NCBI RefSeq assembly: GCF_037325665.1
Contig: NC_090260.1
Coordinates: 48,992,967-49,056,966 of the forward strand
Reading direction: 5' to 3'
From: Littorina saxatilis
Taxonomy: Eukaryota; Mollusca; Gastropoda; Littorinimorpha; Littorinidae
DNA length: 64,000 bases
The translations under genes were made by a program, and so were the position numbers. Under the pieces are notes generated by a model. The model did no database searches. It was not told the DNA's origin and saw only the letters and a program-made list of their open reading frames with translations. Shown one piece after another: positions 48,947 through 59,622 of this stretch. How positions within the stretch are numbered: the stretch's first letter is position 1; each line of letters opens with the position of its first letter.

Positions 48947-49980
48947 ATGACAGAGTCACCTCCTCCTGGGGGTGAGTTAACTCCCCCAGCTAACGGGAGA
49001 GAGGAGTCGCCTCCCTTTGACAGGCAAAGTCAGAGTGAAACTAATGGCGTTGAGGAACACAGACTTGGTTCTGACGATGAGGGGGAGATAAGCACCTCCA
49101 CGACTTTTTCTAAAGCAATATCGGGCCAGGCCAGCCACTACATGCTCACGTTCGAGAACGGACTTCACGACGACTCCGACTCAGAAGTGGAAGAGCTGAC
49201 GAAATCATTCTGCAGTGTGAGTGACAGAAACAACAACAGCAACGCAGAAGGGAAAGCCAGCGGTGCAGGAGTGGTGCCAGGCATACAGGTGGAGAGGGTG
49301 GGCGGCGATCGAATACCGCCCCCCGGTCACCTGCAGCACCTGGTGCGCCTTGTGAAAGACAGTGACAGCGAACTGTCCGACGAGGGCATTCTGGATCGCC
49401 CGGCACACCCAGACCTTCAGATTCCAGATGGGGATTCTGACACAGACGATGAGAACGACTCCACTCCCAGGTCACAACCTTCAGGAGGCTTCCTTCAAGT
49501 TGCCGACGATGGAATATCCTCTATCCGACCAGACACGCCCACGCCGGGGGGCTCAATTAGAACTCGAGTATCGATCGATTCCGCTGCAGATTTGGGTTCA
49601 GAATCAGTTTTTATTCGACCCAAACCTCTGTCAGGATCCACGACGGCTGTGTTCGGATCCATGGAGAGCTTGGGTCAGGCTCAGTCTTCCACGGAAGTGC
49701 AATACCGCAACAAGGGGTTCTTCGCCTCAGACTGTAACCTGGCCGCGTCAGGCCCGGTGGAGGGGCCGTTCGGCAACGTCATCGGGAGGAGGCGGACGTA
49801 CCACGCCAGCATGAACAGACTGTCGGTGGGGAACCTGCCCGCCTCGCACTCTGCAGTGTCGTACGCGTCTGACGACGATTCAGGGAATGCTGAGAGCGTA
49901 CGGTCGGGGGTGCGGAGGCGGGGTCTGAGTCGGAGGTGGTCCCTGGCTCACGCTGACGCCGAGTCTTTGGAGGAAGTGCG
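48947..49980 (+). CDS. Candidate alternative first exon: motorless myosin V isoform
   Basis: A 345-codon open frame from ATG at 48947 (A at -3). It is acidic and disordered: MTESPPPGGELTPPANGREE, clusters such as LHDDSDSEVEELTKSF, KDSDSELSDEGILDRP and PDGDSDTDDENDS (good CK2-type sites), then basic serine motifs RRRTYHASMNRLSVG and RRRGLSRRWSLAHADAESLE. No known domain. The frame meets a donor, GTGCG|GTAAGG, at 49980, leaving two bases of a codon. Exon G starts with the one base needed, giving EEVR-LLQTQLDKVEQ, so the coiled coil of the tail follows directly. Codon use is GC-rich against an AT-rich intron, which supports coding. Read without splicing it stops one codon after the junction. Alternatives: a separate nested gene, or a single-exon gene of unknown function. 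Confidence 0.65.
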
Positions 49981-50690
49981 GTAAGGAAGGGTTCGAACCT
50001 AGATCATGTAAACTGTGCTGAGAGTTACCATGGAGTGAATGTTTCTTGTTGGGTGTGAAGTCAGATGAGACCTGGGCTTTATATTAGCTCGGGCAGGCTC
50101 AGAGACTGTATCCATGTCCCACCCCCGCAAAACCACTTTGAAAGATATCGGTAATTTGCCAAAAGCGCAGGTGGCTAATTTATACCCTCAAATACGCATA
50201 TATATGTGGGTGGCGTGACTGTGTAAAAAATGCTGCTAGCTTTCCACTGGGAGGATGCAAATCGAATTTCTCAATAATTTAGTAATGAAAATGAACAAAA
50301 CAAGAAATTCCTCCAAGGTAGGAAAAACACCCCCGTTGGTCAAAGGGAAATAACCATTCTCACTGCCACCAACTGAGAAGGTTATTTCCCTTTGACCATT
50401 AATATGTCCCTCTATAAGTCCTTGTAGAATCTTAATCCACCAATAACTCCCTAACCGTGTGTTTGACTGGTCCCAATTTTTTGTATTAGGACCGTCTCAG
50501 GAATGTATAGAACCTGTTCACCAAGTTTGGTGACGATCGGTCCGTTCATTCTTGAGATCTATATGCGAACACAAACACACAAACAAACACATCGACCGAA
50601 TCCTATACACACCCCTATACCGGGGGTGTAATGAAAATACATGTACCTAGCAGATTTTAAACCTGGGTTGGACCAGAATGAGCTGTAATG
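49981..50690. repeat. Intron with old SINE-like and palindromic repeat parts
   Basis: 50095-50285 shares CATGTCCCACCCCCG and TGCTGCTAGCTTTCCA with the composite at 54498-54935. 50598-50631 repeats the ATACCGGGGGTGTA block of 46678-46711. Confidence 0.5.
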
Positions 50691-50699
50691 TAACATTAA

Positions 50700-50935
50700 G
50701 CGATTACAGTTTCCATTCGCAGGCTCCCGGCCAGCATGTCGTAAGAGGCGACTAACGGATTCTGTTTCTCCTTTTACCTAAGTGTTTCTTGTATAGAATA
50801 TAGTCAATGTTTGTAAAGATTTTAGTCAAGCAGTATGTAAGAAATGTTAAGTCCTTTGTACTGGAAACTTGCATTCTCCCAGTAAGGTCATATATTGTAC
50901 TACGTTGCAAGCCCCTGGAGCAATTTTTTGATTAG
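50700..50935 (+). repeat. Dispersed repeat (CAGCATGTCGTAAGAGGCGA)
   Basis: From CCAGCATGTCGTAAGAGGCG through GTCAAGCAGTATGTAAGAAA to CTGGAGCAATTTTTTGATTA. Near-identical to 55490-55697. Confidence 0.8.
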
Positions 50936-51261
50936 TGCTTTTGTGAACAAGAAACAATTAACAAGTGGCTCTATCCCACCCCACCCCCCCCAGGGCTGAT
51001 TCAAGTTGTTACTGTTAGCTGGTTGGTTACCGGCAGACAGGACACAAAGAAAGGCACACCTAGATGTTAACAGTAGGGGTATACTCAAACACTCGAAAAT
51101 GGGGAACATCCATGCAGTGTTACAGACTTCTTTTCCTGCCACAGTACAAGCATGACAGCGGTATACCTGCCGTACGTGGCAGCTGACATTCAATTTATTG
51201 GCAGTTGTGCAGCGCAATACCCCTGTTAATTCTAACAACTAAAGAAATCTGATAAACTTGG

Positions 51262-51648
51262 ATCTTCTTCTTCTTCTTCTGCGTTCGTGGGCTGAAACTC
51301 CCACGTACACTACGTGTTTTTTGCACGAGTGGAATTTTACGTGTATGACTGTTTTTACCCCGCCATTTAGGCAGCCATACGCCGCTTTCGGGGGAAGCAT
51401 GCTGGGTATTTTTGTGTTTCTATAACCCACCGAACTCTGACATGGATTACAGGATCTTTTTCGTGCGCACTTGGTCTTGTGCTTGCGTGTACACACGAGG
51501 GTGTTCGGACACCGAGGAGAGCCTGCACACAAAGTTGACTGAGAAATAAATCTCTCGCCGAACGTGGGGACGAACTCACGCTGACAGCGGCCAACTGGAT
51601 ACAAATCCAGCGCGCTAGTAACCGACTGAGCTATATCCCCGCCCCTAA
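51262..51648 (-). repeat. tRNA-headed SINE, full length
   Basis: Minus strand. Head GGGGCGGGGATATAGCTCAG near 51648; then GTGTCCGAACACCCTCGTGT and the body GATCCTGTAATCCATGTCAG ... CGGCGTATGGCTGCC; tail (GAA)n near 51262. It carries the head of the 25433-25830 type on the body of the 40028-40415 type. Confidence 0.85.
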
Positions 51649-51723
51649 AATTGGATCTGAAATGGGAGAAAACTATACATGTCCAAAAACGGAGGAAACT
51701 TACAATGACATGCTTACAGGCTT

Positions 51724-51885
51724 GGACAGTGGAACCCCTTGACCTTTCAAATTCTGTCGGTAAATTTACGGAGGTTTTCATGAAAATCTGGAAAATAAAG
51801 GTCTTTAAAAGGGGGTGGGGGTGGGGATCTTAAATTGGGGCTTGGGGTGGGGGTGTCTTCAAAGGGGGGGGTTCGACTGTTCTGT
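51724..51885. repeat. 'AACCCCCCTTTTAAGACC' dispersed repeat, degenerate
   Basis: GGACAGTGGAACCCCTTGAC ... GTAAATTTACGGAGGTTTTC ... AAAGGGGGTGGG ... GGGGGGTTCGACTGT. Confidence 0.55.
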
Positions 51886-51916
51886 ACTGTGGCTGAGAGG
51901 ACAGCTCTGAACGGTC

Positions 51917-52222
51917 CGGCACGGTTGGCCTAGTGGTAAGGCGTCCGTCCCGTGATCGGGAGGTCGTGGGTTCGAACCCCGGCCGGGTCATACCTAAGAC
52001 TTTAAAATTGGCAATCTAGTGGCTGCTCCGCCTGGCGTCTGGCATTATGGGGTTAGTGCTAGGACTGGTTGGTCCGGTGTCAGAATAATGTGACTGGGTG
52101 AGACATGAAGCCTGTGCTGCGACTTCTTGTCTTGTGTGTGGCGCACGTTATATGTCAAAGCAGCACCGCCCTGATATGGCCCTTCGTGGTCGGCTGGGCG
52201 TTAAGCAAACAAACAAACAAAT
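51917..52222 (+). repeat. tRNA-headed SINE with AAAC tail
   Basis: Head CACGGTTGGCCTAGTGGTAA with B box GGGTTCGAACCCCGG; body TCATACCTAAGACTTTAAAA and GCAGCACCGCCCTGATATGG; end GTCGGCTGGGCGTTAAGCAA with (ACAA)n. Second, shorter copy at 55093-55325. Confidence 0.85.
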
Positions 52223-52399
52223 TTTGTACGGGCCGGCGGCGGGCTGCAGCCCAAAGTGTCAGCCTGTGTTTCAGGTGTGGTCACAGCAAGGGAAACTTAC
52301 TTTACAGTTCAGTGATGTTCACGGGTCAACAGTCAACAGTCAACAGTCAAGGACATTCTTCAATGTTTACAGTGGGAGGTGTCCTCTCTTGGAGGGGGG

Positions 52400-52735
52400 T
52401 GGGGACGGCGAGGGGGTTAATTGGGTGGGACGGCGAGGGGGTTAATTGGGTGGGACGGCGAGGGGGTTAATTGGGTGGGACGGCGAGGGGGTTAATTGGG
52501 TGGGACGGCGAGGGGGTTAATTGGGTGGGACGACGAGGGGGTTAATTGGGTGGGACGACGAGGGGGTTAATTGGGTGGGACGGCGAGGGGGTTAATTGGG
52601 TGGGACGGCGAGGGGGTTAATTGGGTGGGACGGCGAAGGGGTTAATTGGGTGGGACGGCGAGGGGGTTAATTGGGTGGGATGGCGAGGGGGTTAATTGGG
52701 ACGGTGAGGGGGTTAATTGGGACGGCGAGGGGGTA
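52400..52735 (+). repeat. 25-bp G-rich minisatellite x ~13
   Basis: Unit ACGGCGAGGGGGTTAATTGG GTGGG, with few variants (acgacgag, acggcgaag, tggcgag) and shorter final units. Confidence 0.97.
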
Positions 52736-53208
52736 GATCGTTACAGGTACGTACCACTATAGTTACATGGGTGTTACTCTTCTGGCTTTTGCCGGATTTC
52801 CGGTTTTTGAAAAAAATCTGAAGCCGGAAATTCCGGTTTTCCGGGTTTTCAAAAAACAAAAAAAAGCTTTGTTTCGCTAAGTTGAAATAACGAGCAGCGG
52901 TTCCGATCCGACTTTTGACACTGGTTCGCGTGCTTTCTCGGTTCGCTCCCTTGGATTTGCCGCCATCTTGCTTATTATGATTTGGTTTCGTCGGTGTCCA
53001 GAAACTTTCTTTCAAACTTGAGCATTTTGGACCCCTGCCTTTCAGGTTTTTTGATTTTTCCCAGTAACACCCATGTAGTTAGGTTGGGGGTATAACCTCT
53101 CGTGGCAGGAAGACTTGGTGAAGTAGGAGTAGTCTTACCACCTGAGGGAAAATTTAGTGATCAACACCTGTATTCACAAAATGTTACAATCCTTTCTTTA
53201 TGGAGGTG

Positions 53209-53308
53209 ATTATTTATGCTGCAGGTACAAACAGGTATTAATGCTGCAGGTACAAACAGGTATTTATGCTGCAGGTACAAACAGGTATTTATGCTGCAGG
53301 TACAAACA
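53209..53308 (+). repeat. 25-bp tandem repeat x 4
   Basis: Unit TATTTATGCTGCAGGTACAA ACAGG; one unit has ATTAATG. Confidence 0.95.
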
Positions 53309-53324
53309 TCTTAGAAAAGCAGGT

Positions 53325-53430
53325 CTCAGAAAGGAGGAAGTCTGAAAATGGGGTAAATTTACAGAGGCTTTATGAACAAAATATCTGAGAAAACACCTGG
53401 CCGGTCTTAAGAGGGAGGACGTCTTAATTA
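53325..53430. repeat. 'AACCCCCCTTTTAAGACC' dispersed repeat, half copy
   Basis: GCAGGTCTCAGAAAGGAGGA AGTC ... GTAAATTTACAGAGG ... GGTCTTAAGAGGGAGG. It continues into the GGATATATCCG-type repeat. Confidence 0.6.
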
Positions 53431-53445
53431 AATTAGGGCGTCTCA

Positions 53446-53705
53446 ACACTTTCTTGTACCCCACCTATGTTTACCAACTTTTTTTTTTAGCCGAGACCAG
53501 CTGTGCTGCAGCAGCCAGGTCACTCAGAATTGTAGTAACTGTGTAGAAAGTGTGTATCAACACGCTAGAATGCAGGCGTTAGATCGATGTTACAATTGAA
53601 GCAACTGAAGCTAACCGTCTGAGCGGATATATCCGTACCTCCAGGTCAGATAGAGCCAATATGAGTGGGTACGGATATATCCGTACCTGGGAGACAATGA
53701 GTTAA
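53446..53705 (+). repeat. GGATATATCCG-type dispersed repeat
   Basis: CACTTTCTTGTACCCCACCT to GAGACAATGAGTTAA, as at 8505 and 9886, with GCGGATATATCCGTACC and GTACGGATATATCCGTACC. Confidence 0.75.
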
Positions 53706-53956
53706 AAGGGGGGACGTGCCACTGTATTTCACGGTTCTGTGTCACTGTCTCTATGCTAACCGAGATCAGTAATGAAGTATACTCAAGCATTCTGTCATCC
53801 GTGTCGGTTGCAAAACAGTTCTGCTTGATTGCCTTCCTCATTAGGATATTGAATTAATGTTGTCACGGTTGGTTGGACGTCACATTACCTGAAATGGATT
53901 TTTATTGTGATCAAGAAATAGTTTGCTTAATGGGTCCATAAATTCTGTACCATTTG

Positions 53957-54248
53957 GTAAAGAGTGTAATGTTGTCGGTAAAGAGTGTAATGTTGTCGGT
54001 AAAGAGTGTAATGTTGTCGGTAAAGAGTGTAATGTTGTCGGTAAAGAGTGTAATGTTGTCGGTAAAGAGTGTAATGTTGTCGGTACAGAGTGTAATGTTG
54101 TCGGTACAGAGTGTAATGTTGTCGGTAAAGAGTGTAATGTTGTCGGTAAAGAGTGTAATGTTGTCGGTAAAGAGTGTAATGTTGTCGGTAAAGAGTGTAA
54201 TGTTGTCGGTAAAGAGTGTAATGTTGTCGGTAAAGAGTGTAATGTTGT
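53957..54248 (+). repeat. 21-bp minisatellite x ~14
   Basis: Unit GTCGGTAAAGAGTGTAATGTT; two adjacent units have gtacagag for gtaaagag. The unit is a multiple of 3, so long ORFs on both strands are by-products. Confidence 0.97.
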
Positions 54249-54497
54249 AATACAACATGCCCCGAACTTCAGTTTGTTGGTTTTCTTGAGTGATGTGTCA
54301 GTACTTTCAAATTTTGTTTTAATTACAGCCATCAATCTTCTTGGCCCTCCTTTCTTTCCCATTTCATTCTTTAAAAACCTGATCGATGATTCGATTACTT
54401 TGCCTATGATTCCTTCCTGTGCTAGTCCCTGATTTTGACCGTTAACTTTGACCTGATGTTTTGGCTTTTGAGTGGTAATAAGTGCATGGCTATGGTA

Positions 54498-54935
54498 GCT
54501 GACAGTCAGTTGGTAGCTAGAGCACTGGACTTGTGATCGGAAGGTCGCAGATTCGAATTCGGGCCGGGACGGACACGGGTCAACTTTATGTGCAGACCCA
54601 GAGACGGAAGCCATGTCCCACCCCCGGGGTGTCATTTTCATTTTCATTTTCATTACTTTATTGTCCCATCGCTGGGAAATTCGGGTCGCTTCCTCCCATT
54701 GGAAAGCTAGCAGCAACGGAGTCGCACTACCCAGGTGTTTGCGTGTTTAGGTGTATTCAGCTACCTGCACTTATGGCAGAATGACCAAGGTCTTTTACGT
54801 GCCATTGTGATGACACGGGGGTGGAACATGGCTTCCGTCTCTGGGTCTGCACATAAAGTTGACCCGTGTCACAATGGCACGTAAAAGACTTCGGTCATTC
54901 TGCCATAAGTGCATGGCTATGGGATACCTCCTTCT
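54498..54935. repeat. tRNA-like head with self-complementary body
   Basis: Head AGTTGGTAGCTAGAGCACTG with GCAGATTCGAATTCGGG; then GGACGGACACGGGTCAACTT TATGTGCAGACCCAGAGACG GAAGCCATG, a (CATTTT)n stretch, and the complement at about 54815-54875 (CATGGCTTCCGTCTCTGGGT CTGCACATAAAGTTGACCCG TGTC). A TE fold-back of about 60-bp arms. Confidence 0.7.
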
Positions 54936-55092
54936 GTTCCTGGATTGGAGCAAGAGCAAAAATACAGTGGTGACTGTGATGTAAGCTTCAGGCCCTAATC
55001 ATATGATGATATGAGCAGAATTACCTCCCTTGAGAGGACTGGGAGGCACAGTGGCCCAGTGGATTAAGACACAGGCCTTTCAGCAGAAGGTT

Positions 55093-55325
55093 ACCGGCAC
55101 GGTTGGCCTAGTGGTAAGGTGTCCGCCCCATGATCGGGAGGTCGTGGGTTCGAACCCCGGCCGGGTCATACCTAAGACTTTAAAATTGGCAATCTAGTGG
55201 CAATCATGAAGCCTGTGCTGCGACTTCTGTCTTGTGTGTGGCGCATGATATTAATTATGTCAAAGCAGCACCGCCCTGATATGGCCCTTCGTGGTCGGCT
55301 GGGCGTTAAGCAAACAAACATGCAA
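55093..55325 (+). repeat. tRNA-headed SINE with AAAC tail, internal deletion
   Basis: Same family as 51917-52222, lacking the CCGCCTGGCGTCTGGCATTA segment. Confidence 0.82.
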
Positions 55326-55489
55326 ACAACAACAAAAAAAGTAGAAGGTTGCTTGTTACAATCCTGGCTGTGCCTGGTGGGTTAAGGGTGGAGCTTTTTT
55401 CGATCTCCCAGGTCAACTTATGTACAGACCTGCTAAGTGTCTTAAAGTTAATCCCGCGGGTTAGGGGGAAGAATTTACCCGATGCTCCC

Positions 55490-55697
55490 CAGCATGTCAT
55501 AAGAGGCGACTAACGGATTCTGTTTCTCCTTTTACCCTTATTAAGTGTTTCTTGTATAGAACATAGTCAATGTTTGTAAAGATTTTAGTCAAGCAGTATG
55601 TAAGAAATGTTAAGTCCTTTGTACTGGAAACTTGCATTCTCCCAGGAAGGTAATATATTGTACCACGTTGCAAGCCCCTGGAGCAATTTTTTGATTA
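55490..55697 (+). repeat. Dispersed repeat (CAGCATGTCATAAGAGGCGA)
   Basis: Second copy of 50700-50935. Confidence 0.8.
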
Positions 55698-56034
55698 GGG
55701 TTACCGTAAACAGACTTTTTTTTTTTTTGGCCTAAGAACACCAGTTTGCCATTATCTGTAGAGAAATTATACCTGTCAATTGACAGGCCACCTGCAATGT
55801 AGGGAAAAGACTCAACTTTTTTCTGTCCTTATAAAAACAAGGAAAATTGCCATGCAGTGTCAGGCAATCACAGACATACACACATCAAATTTACTAAGAA
55901 TTAAGGATTGCACTTAAAACTAACAACACTAAACCGTATCACATTTACTAAGAATTTAGAGTTGCACTAAAGCACATCTAAAAATCCTAATCATGAGTCT
56001 CTCACGGCACACACACTGACACACACACACACTG

Positions 56035-56066
<32 letters not shown>

Positions 56067-56600
56067 ACGCACATACAGACTCTCTCTCTCTCTCTCTCTC
56101 CCGCTCTCTCTATCTTAGTTAAACTTAGAACCAATAACATATCCTCAGATTAAGTGCGTACAAAAACACACTGATATAAAAGTTCATGAATAAATAACAC
56201 ATGAGCGCGTATCAAGACCAATTAAGAGCATCCTTCCAACTCGCACACACATGCAGTCACACACAATCACACATGTACACACACAAGCACACACTCACAC
56301 AGACACATGACACACACAGTGTGTCCTTTCATCACAGAAGATGTCAACATCAAGTCAGTGGGTACATCTGCATTATTGGTTTGAAAGCATTATTGCATGT
56401 GCTTATAGGATTAAATAGTGTATTGATAGGTATGACATTGGAGCACTTTAGATAAGTATGCCCGATTGTAAGCATGAGTCTGGTTCGATCATTGTGCGGT
56501 TCAAAACAGCTCTGATTTTATTGTGCTCAGAATATTATTTTGTGTGATGTTGCTACAGCAAAATGCTGCTAAGAGCAATAAGCCATTGTTGACCAGGTCA
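55698..56600. other. Intron with CA repeats, no gene seen
   Basis: (CA)n and (TC)n at 56000-56105 and CA-rich stretches at 56245-56325. No exon recognised. Confidence 0.55.
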
Positions 56601-56609
56601 GGTTCAAAT

Positions 56610-56611
<2 letters not shown>

Positions 56612-56668
<57 letters not shown>

Positions 56669-56757
56669 TGTGTGTGTGTGTGTATGTGTACGCGTGCGTG
56701 GGTGTGTGTACGTGTGTGTGGGTGTATGTGTGTGTATGTGTGTGTGTATGTGTGTGT
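56612..56757 (+). repeat. (TG)n microsatellite
   Basis: Pure core at 56612-56665, then interrupted by TA, CG and GG steps. Confidence 0.97.
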
Positions 56758-56895
56758 AATTGTCTCAAACTCACTGCTGTTAATTAAACTGATCATTTCA
56801 GGTAATCATGAGTTATTACCTGCCTGGTCTGTTTATGTGGCTGATCTTGCAATAACCAGCTATTTCTGCACTCAGAGTCCTGAGTTTGTTCTATT

Positions 56896-57632
56896 TTTGA
56901 GTCACTTGAGAAAAAGTGACTCTATGTAATCGGTCAGTGTTAGTCTGTCCGACCGGCCGTCCGGCCGGCCATCCGGCCGGCCGTCCGTAGACACCACCTT
57001 AACGTTGGACTTTTCTCGGAAACTATCAAAGCGATCGGGCTCATATTTTGTTTAGTCGTGACCTCCAATGACCTCTACACTTTAACGATGGTTTCGTTGA
57101 CCTTTGACCTTTTTCAAGGTCACAGGTCAGCGTCAAAGGAAAAATTAGACATTTTATATCTTTGACAAAGTTCATCGGATGTGATTGAAACTTTGTAGGA
57201 TTATTCTTTACATCAAAGTATTTACATCTTTAGCCTTTTACGAACGTTATCAGAAAAACAAGGGAGATAACTAGCCTTTTCTGTTCGGCAACACACAACT
57301 TAACGTTGGGCTTTTCTCGGAAACTATAAAAGTGACTGGGCTCAAATTTTATGTGAACGTGACTCCCAGTGACCTCTACACTTTGACGTCTGCTTTGGTG
57401 ACCTTTGACCTTTTTCAAGGTCACAGGTATGTCTTGAAGGAAAAAAATTGAAATATCATATCTCTGAAACTATTCATCGGATTTGATTCAAACTTTATAG
57501 GATTATTCTTTACATCAAATTATTTACATCTGTATTGTGTTGTGAATAGCAATTTCTTCCTGTCCATCTGATGCCTCATATAATATTCAGAACTGCGAAA
57601 GTGACTCGATCGAGCGTTTGCTCTTCTTGTTA
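56896..57632. mobile_element. GAGTCACTTGAGAAAAAGTG element, copy 1
   Basis: Begins TGAGTCACTTGAGAAAAAGT GACTC (itself a small palindrome), has a CCGGCCGTCCGGCCGGCC run, and ends GCGAAAGTGACTCGATCGAG CG...CTCTTCTTGTTA. It contains two tandem half-units, each with TCTCGGAAACTAT, TGACCTCTACACTTT and TGACCTTTGACCTTTTTCAA GGTCACAGG. No ORF. Probably a non-autonomous DNA transposon; superfamily unknown. Confidence 0.7.
57098..57129. promoter_or_regulatory. Paired DR1 nuclear-receptor-like sites in the repeat
   Basis: TGACCTTTGACCT (57098-57110, complement of AGGTCAAAGGTCA, a perfect DR1) and AGGTCACAGGTCA (57117-57129, also DR1) face each other 6 bp apart. Repeated in part at 57399-57411, and in full at 59001-59032 and 59160-59191. 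DR1 is the known site class for HNF4 and RXR dimers; whether any factor binds here is not known. Confidence 0.4.
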
Positions 57633-57844
57633 AATCTTGTTTTAATTTATGTAAATTGCTTCCCTTTCTTTTCTCAAATGTGTCTGTGTAATGTGCTGAC
57701 AGTCTTTTATAGTAACTGTAAGTATATGTTTTCTGAAACCAACTGCTACTGTTACCAGTGGCAGACATGATGCACTTTGGTTATTCAGATTAAATTATAG
57801 TATTTAATGAGTGTGGGAAGAGGGAGTTATTTAGGGAATTAGGG

Positions 57845-58115
57845 AGATGATTTGTACACATCCTATTTACAGGATGACCCTATTTATCATTGGTTAATGA
57901 ATGGTCTGTTTCATGTGGTGAATATAGCAATCGTAGTTATGTATATAACTACCCTGTCCCGGTGTTTTCTGGAATTAGGGAGCCTGATTTGTACACATCT
58001 TATTTACAGGATGACCCTAATTATCATTGGTTAATGAATGGGTCTGTTTCATGTGGTGAATATAGCAATCTTAGTTATGTATACCTACCCTGTCCCGGTG
58101 TTTTCTGGCAAACGA
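57845..58115 (+). repeat. ~130-bp tandem duplication
   Basis: TTTGTACACATCYTATTTAC AGGATGACCCTA through CCCTGTCCCGGTGTTTTCTG G is present twice, start to start about 137 bp. The 115-codon frame across it has no known domain. Confidence 0.85.
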
Positions 58116-58830
58116 CGGAGCTCAGGTTCTTAGCATCAGAAAGCAAAGATGCCAGGACGGCTGGTCGCTTGTTGTTGATATTGACGGAGCGAACACAGAC
58201 CGCTATTTTTGTTGTGTGTTCTTCTCTGTGCGTGTAGAAGCTGGTCTGCTCAGTCACAGCCAATAAGACGGGAGAGATTCGAAGCAGAAGAGACCAAGAG
58301 TTAGTGTGTATTATCGGGAACAGTTTTGTCGTATATTCACAGCTTTTTGTGAAAGTTAGGGTGTTGTTAGGGTGTTGGTTTGAGACATTTCACTGCAAAG
58401 GGCATCTCTATGTGAAGAAGTTTGGGGCCTTAACATGGCAGTGTAATTTAGACATATTTGCTTTGAGGAATACAAGGGAGAGAATTAGCACTGCATTTAC
58501 GGGACCTTTTTTGTTGTGTGCCTAAATTCTTGGTGCGGAGAAGTTTGGGAGACATTTGGGAAAAGCTCGGAACAAAGCATCGCCTGAGAGGCACGAGAGA
58601 AGTGGATCGGCTTGCGTTCAAGAGAACTTTGGTTGTGTGATTGTTCCGACTCACAGGCAGTGGACATTTTTTAGATACTTTGCTTTGGAAACAGGCGAAT
58701 ATTACCATTAGAAAGGGAAGACAGCAGTTTGGGGAAGTTGCTGACTTTTTGGATCTGTGTATGGTGACTCTCTATTTAACTCTGGATAAATTATGAGAAT
58801 CAGGTACTGCGGCTGTCTGGAATGTTGTTT
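58116..58830. other. Intron, no gene seen
   Basis: Non-repetitive; short frames only. Nothing assignable. Confidence 0.5.
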
Positions 58831-58831
58831 T

Positions 58832-59526
58832 TGAGTCACTTGAGAAAAAGTGACTCTATGTAATCGGTCAGTGTTACGGCCGGCCGTCCGTAGACACCAC
58901 CTTAATGTTGGACTTTTTTCGGAAACTATCAAAGCGATCGGGCTCATATTTTGTTTAGTCGTGACCTCCAATGACCTCTACACTTTAACGATGGTTTCGT
59001 TGACCTTTGACCTTTTTCAAGGTCACAGGTCAGCGTCAAAGGAAAAATTAGACATTTTATATCTTTGACAAAGTATCTCGGAAACTATCAAAGCGATCGG
59101 GCTCATATTTTGTTTAGTCGTGACCTCCAATGACCTCTACACTTTAACGATGGTTTCGTTGACCTTTGACCTTTTTCAAGGTCACAGGTCAGTGTCAAAG
59201 GAAAAATTAGACATTTTATATCTTTGACAAAGTTCATCGGATGTGATTGAAACTTTGTAGGATTATTCTTTACATCAAAGTATTTACATCTGTAGCCTTT
59301 TACGAACGTTATCAGAAAAACAAGGGAGATAACTAGCCTTTTCTGTTCGGCAACACACAACTTAACGTTGGGCTTTTCTCGGAAACTATAAAAGTGACCG
59401 GGCTCAAATTTTATGTGAACGTGACTCATTGTGTTGTGAATAGCAATTTCTTCCTGTCCATCTGATGCCTCATATAATATTCAGAACTGCGAAAGTGACT
59501 CGATCGAGCGTTTGCTCTTCTTGTTA
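58832..59526. mobile_element. GAGTCACTTGAGAAAAAGTG element, copy 2
   Basis: Same ends as 56896-57632. The first half-unit (58914-59071) is tandemly repeated (59077-59231), while part of the second half is missing near 59420. So copy number of the inner unit differs between the two elements. Confidence 0.7.
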
Positions 59527-59622
59527 ACAACTGTAATAATATTACATAGCACATTATCGAAATTTGACAATGTTGAATGTGGTGTGGACATTTACAGATA
59601 TTGTGAACATGTGATGCTTACT

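Noticed and set aside
57890-58237. 115-codon frame with a duplicated YTSYLQDDPNYHWLMNG segment
   Set aside because: Explained by the 130-bp tandem DNA duplication; no domain, no splice sites in phase with Myo5.
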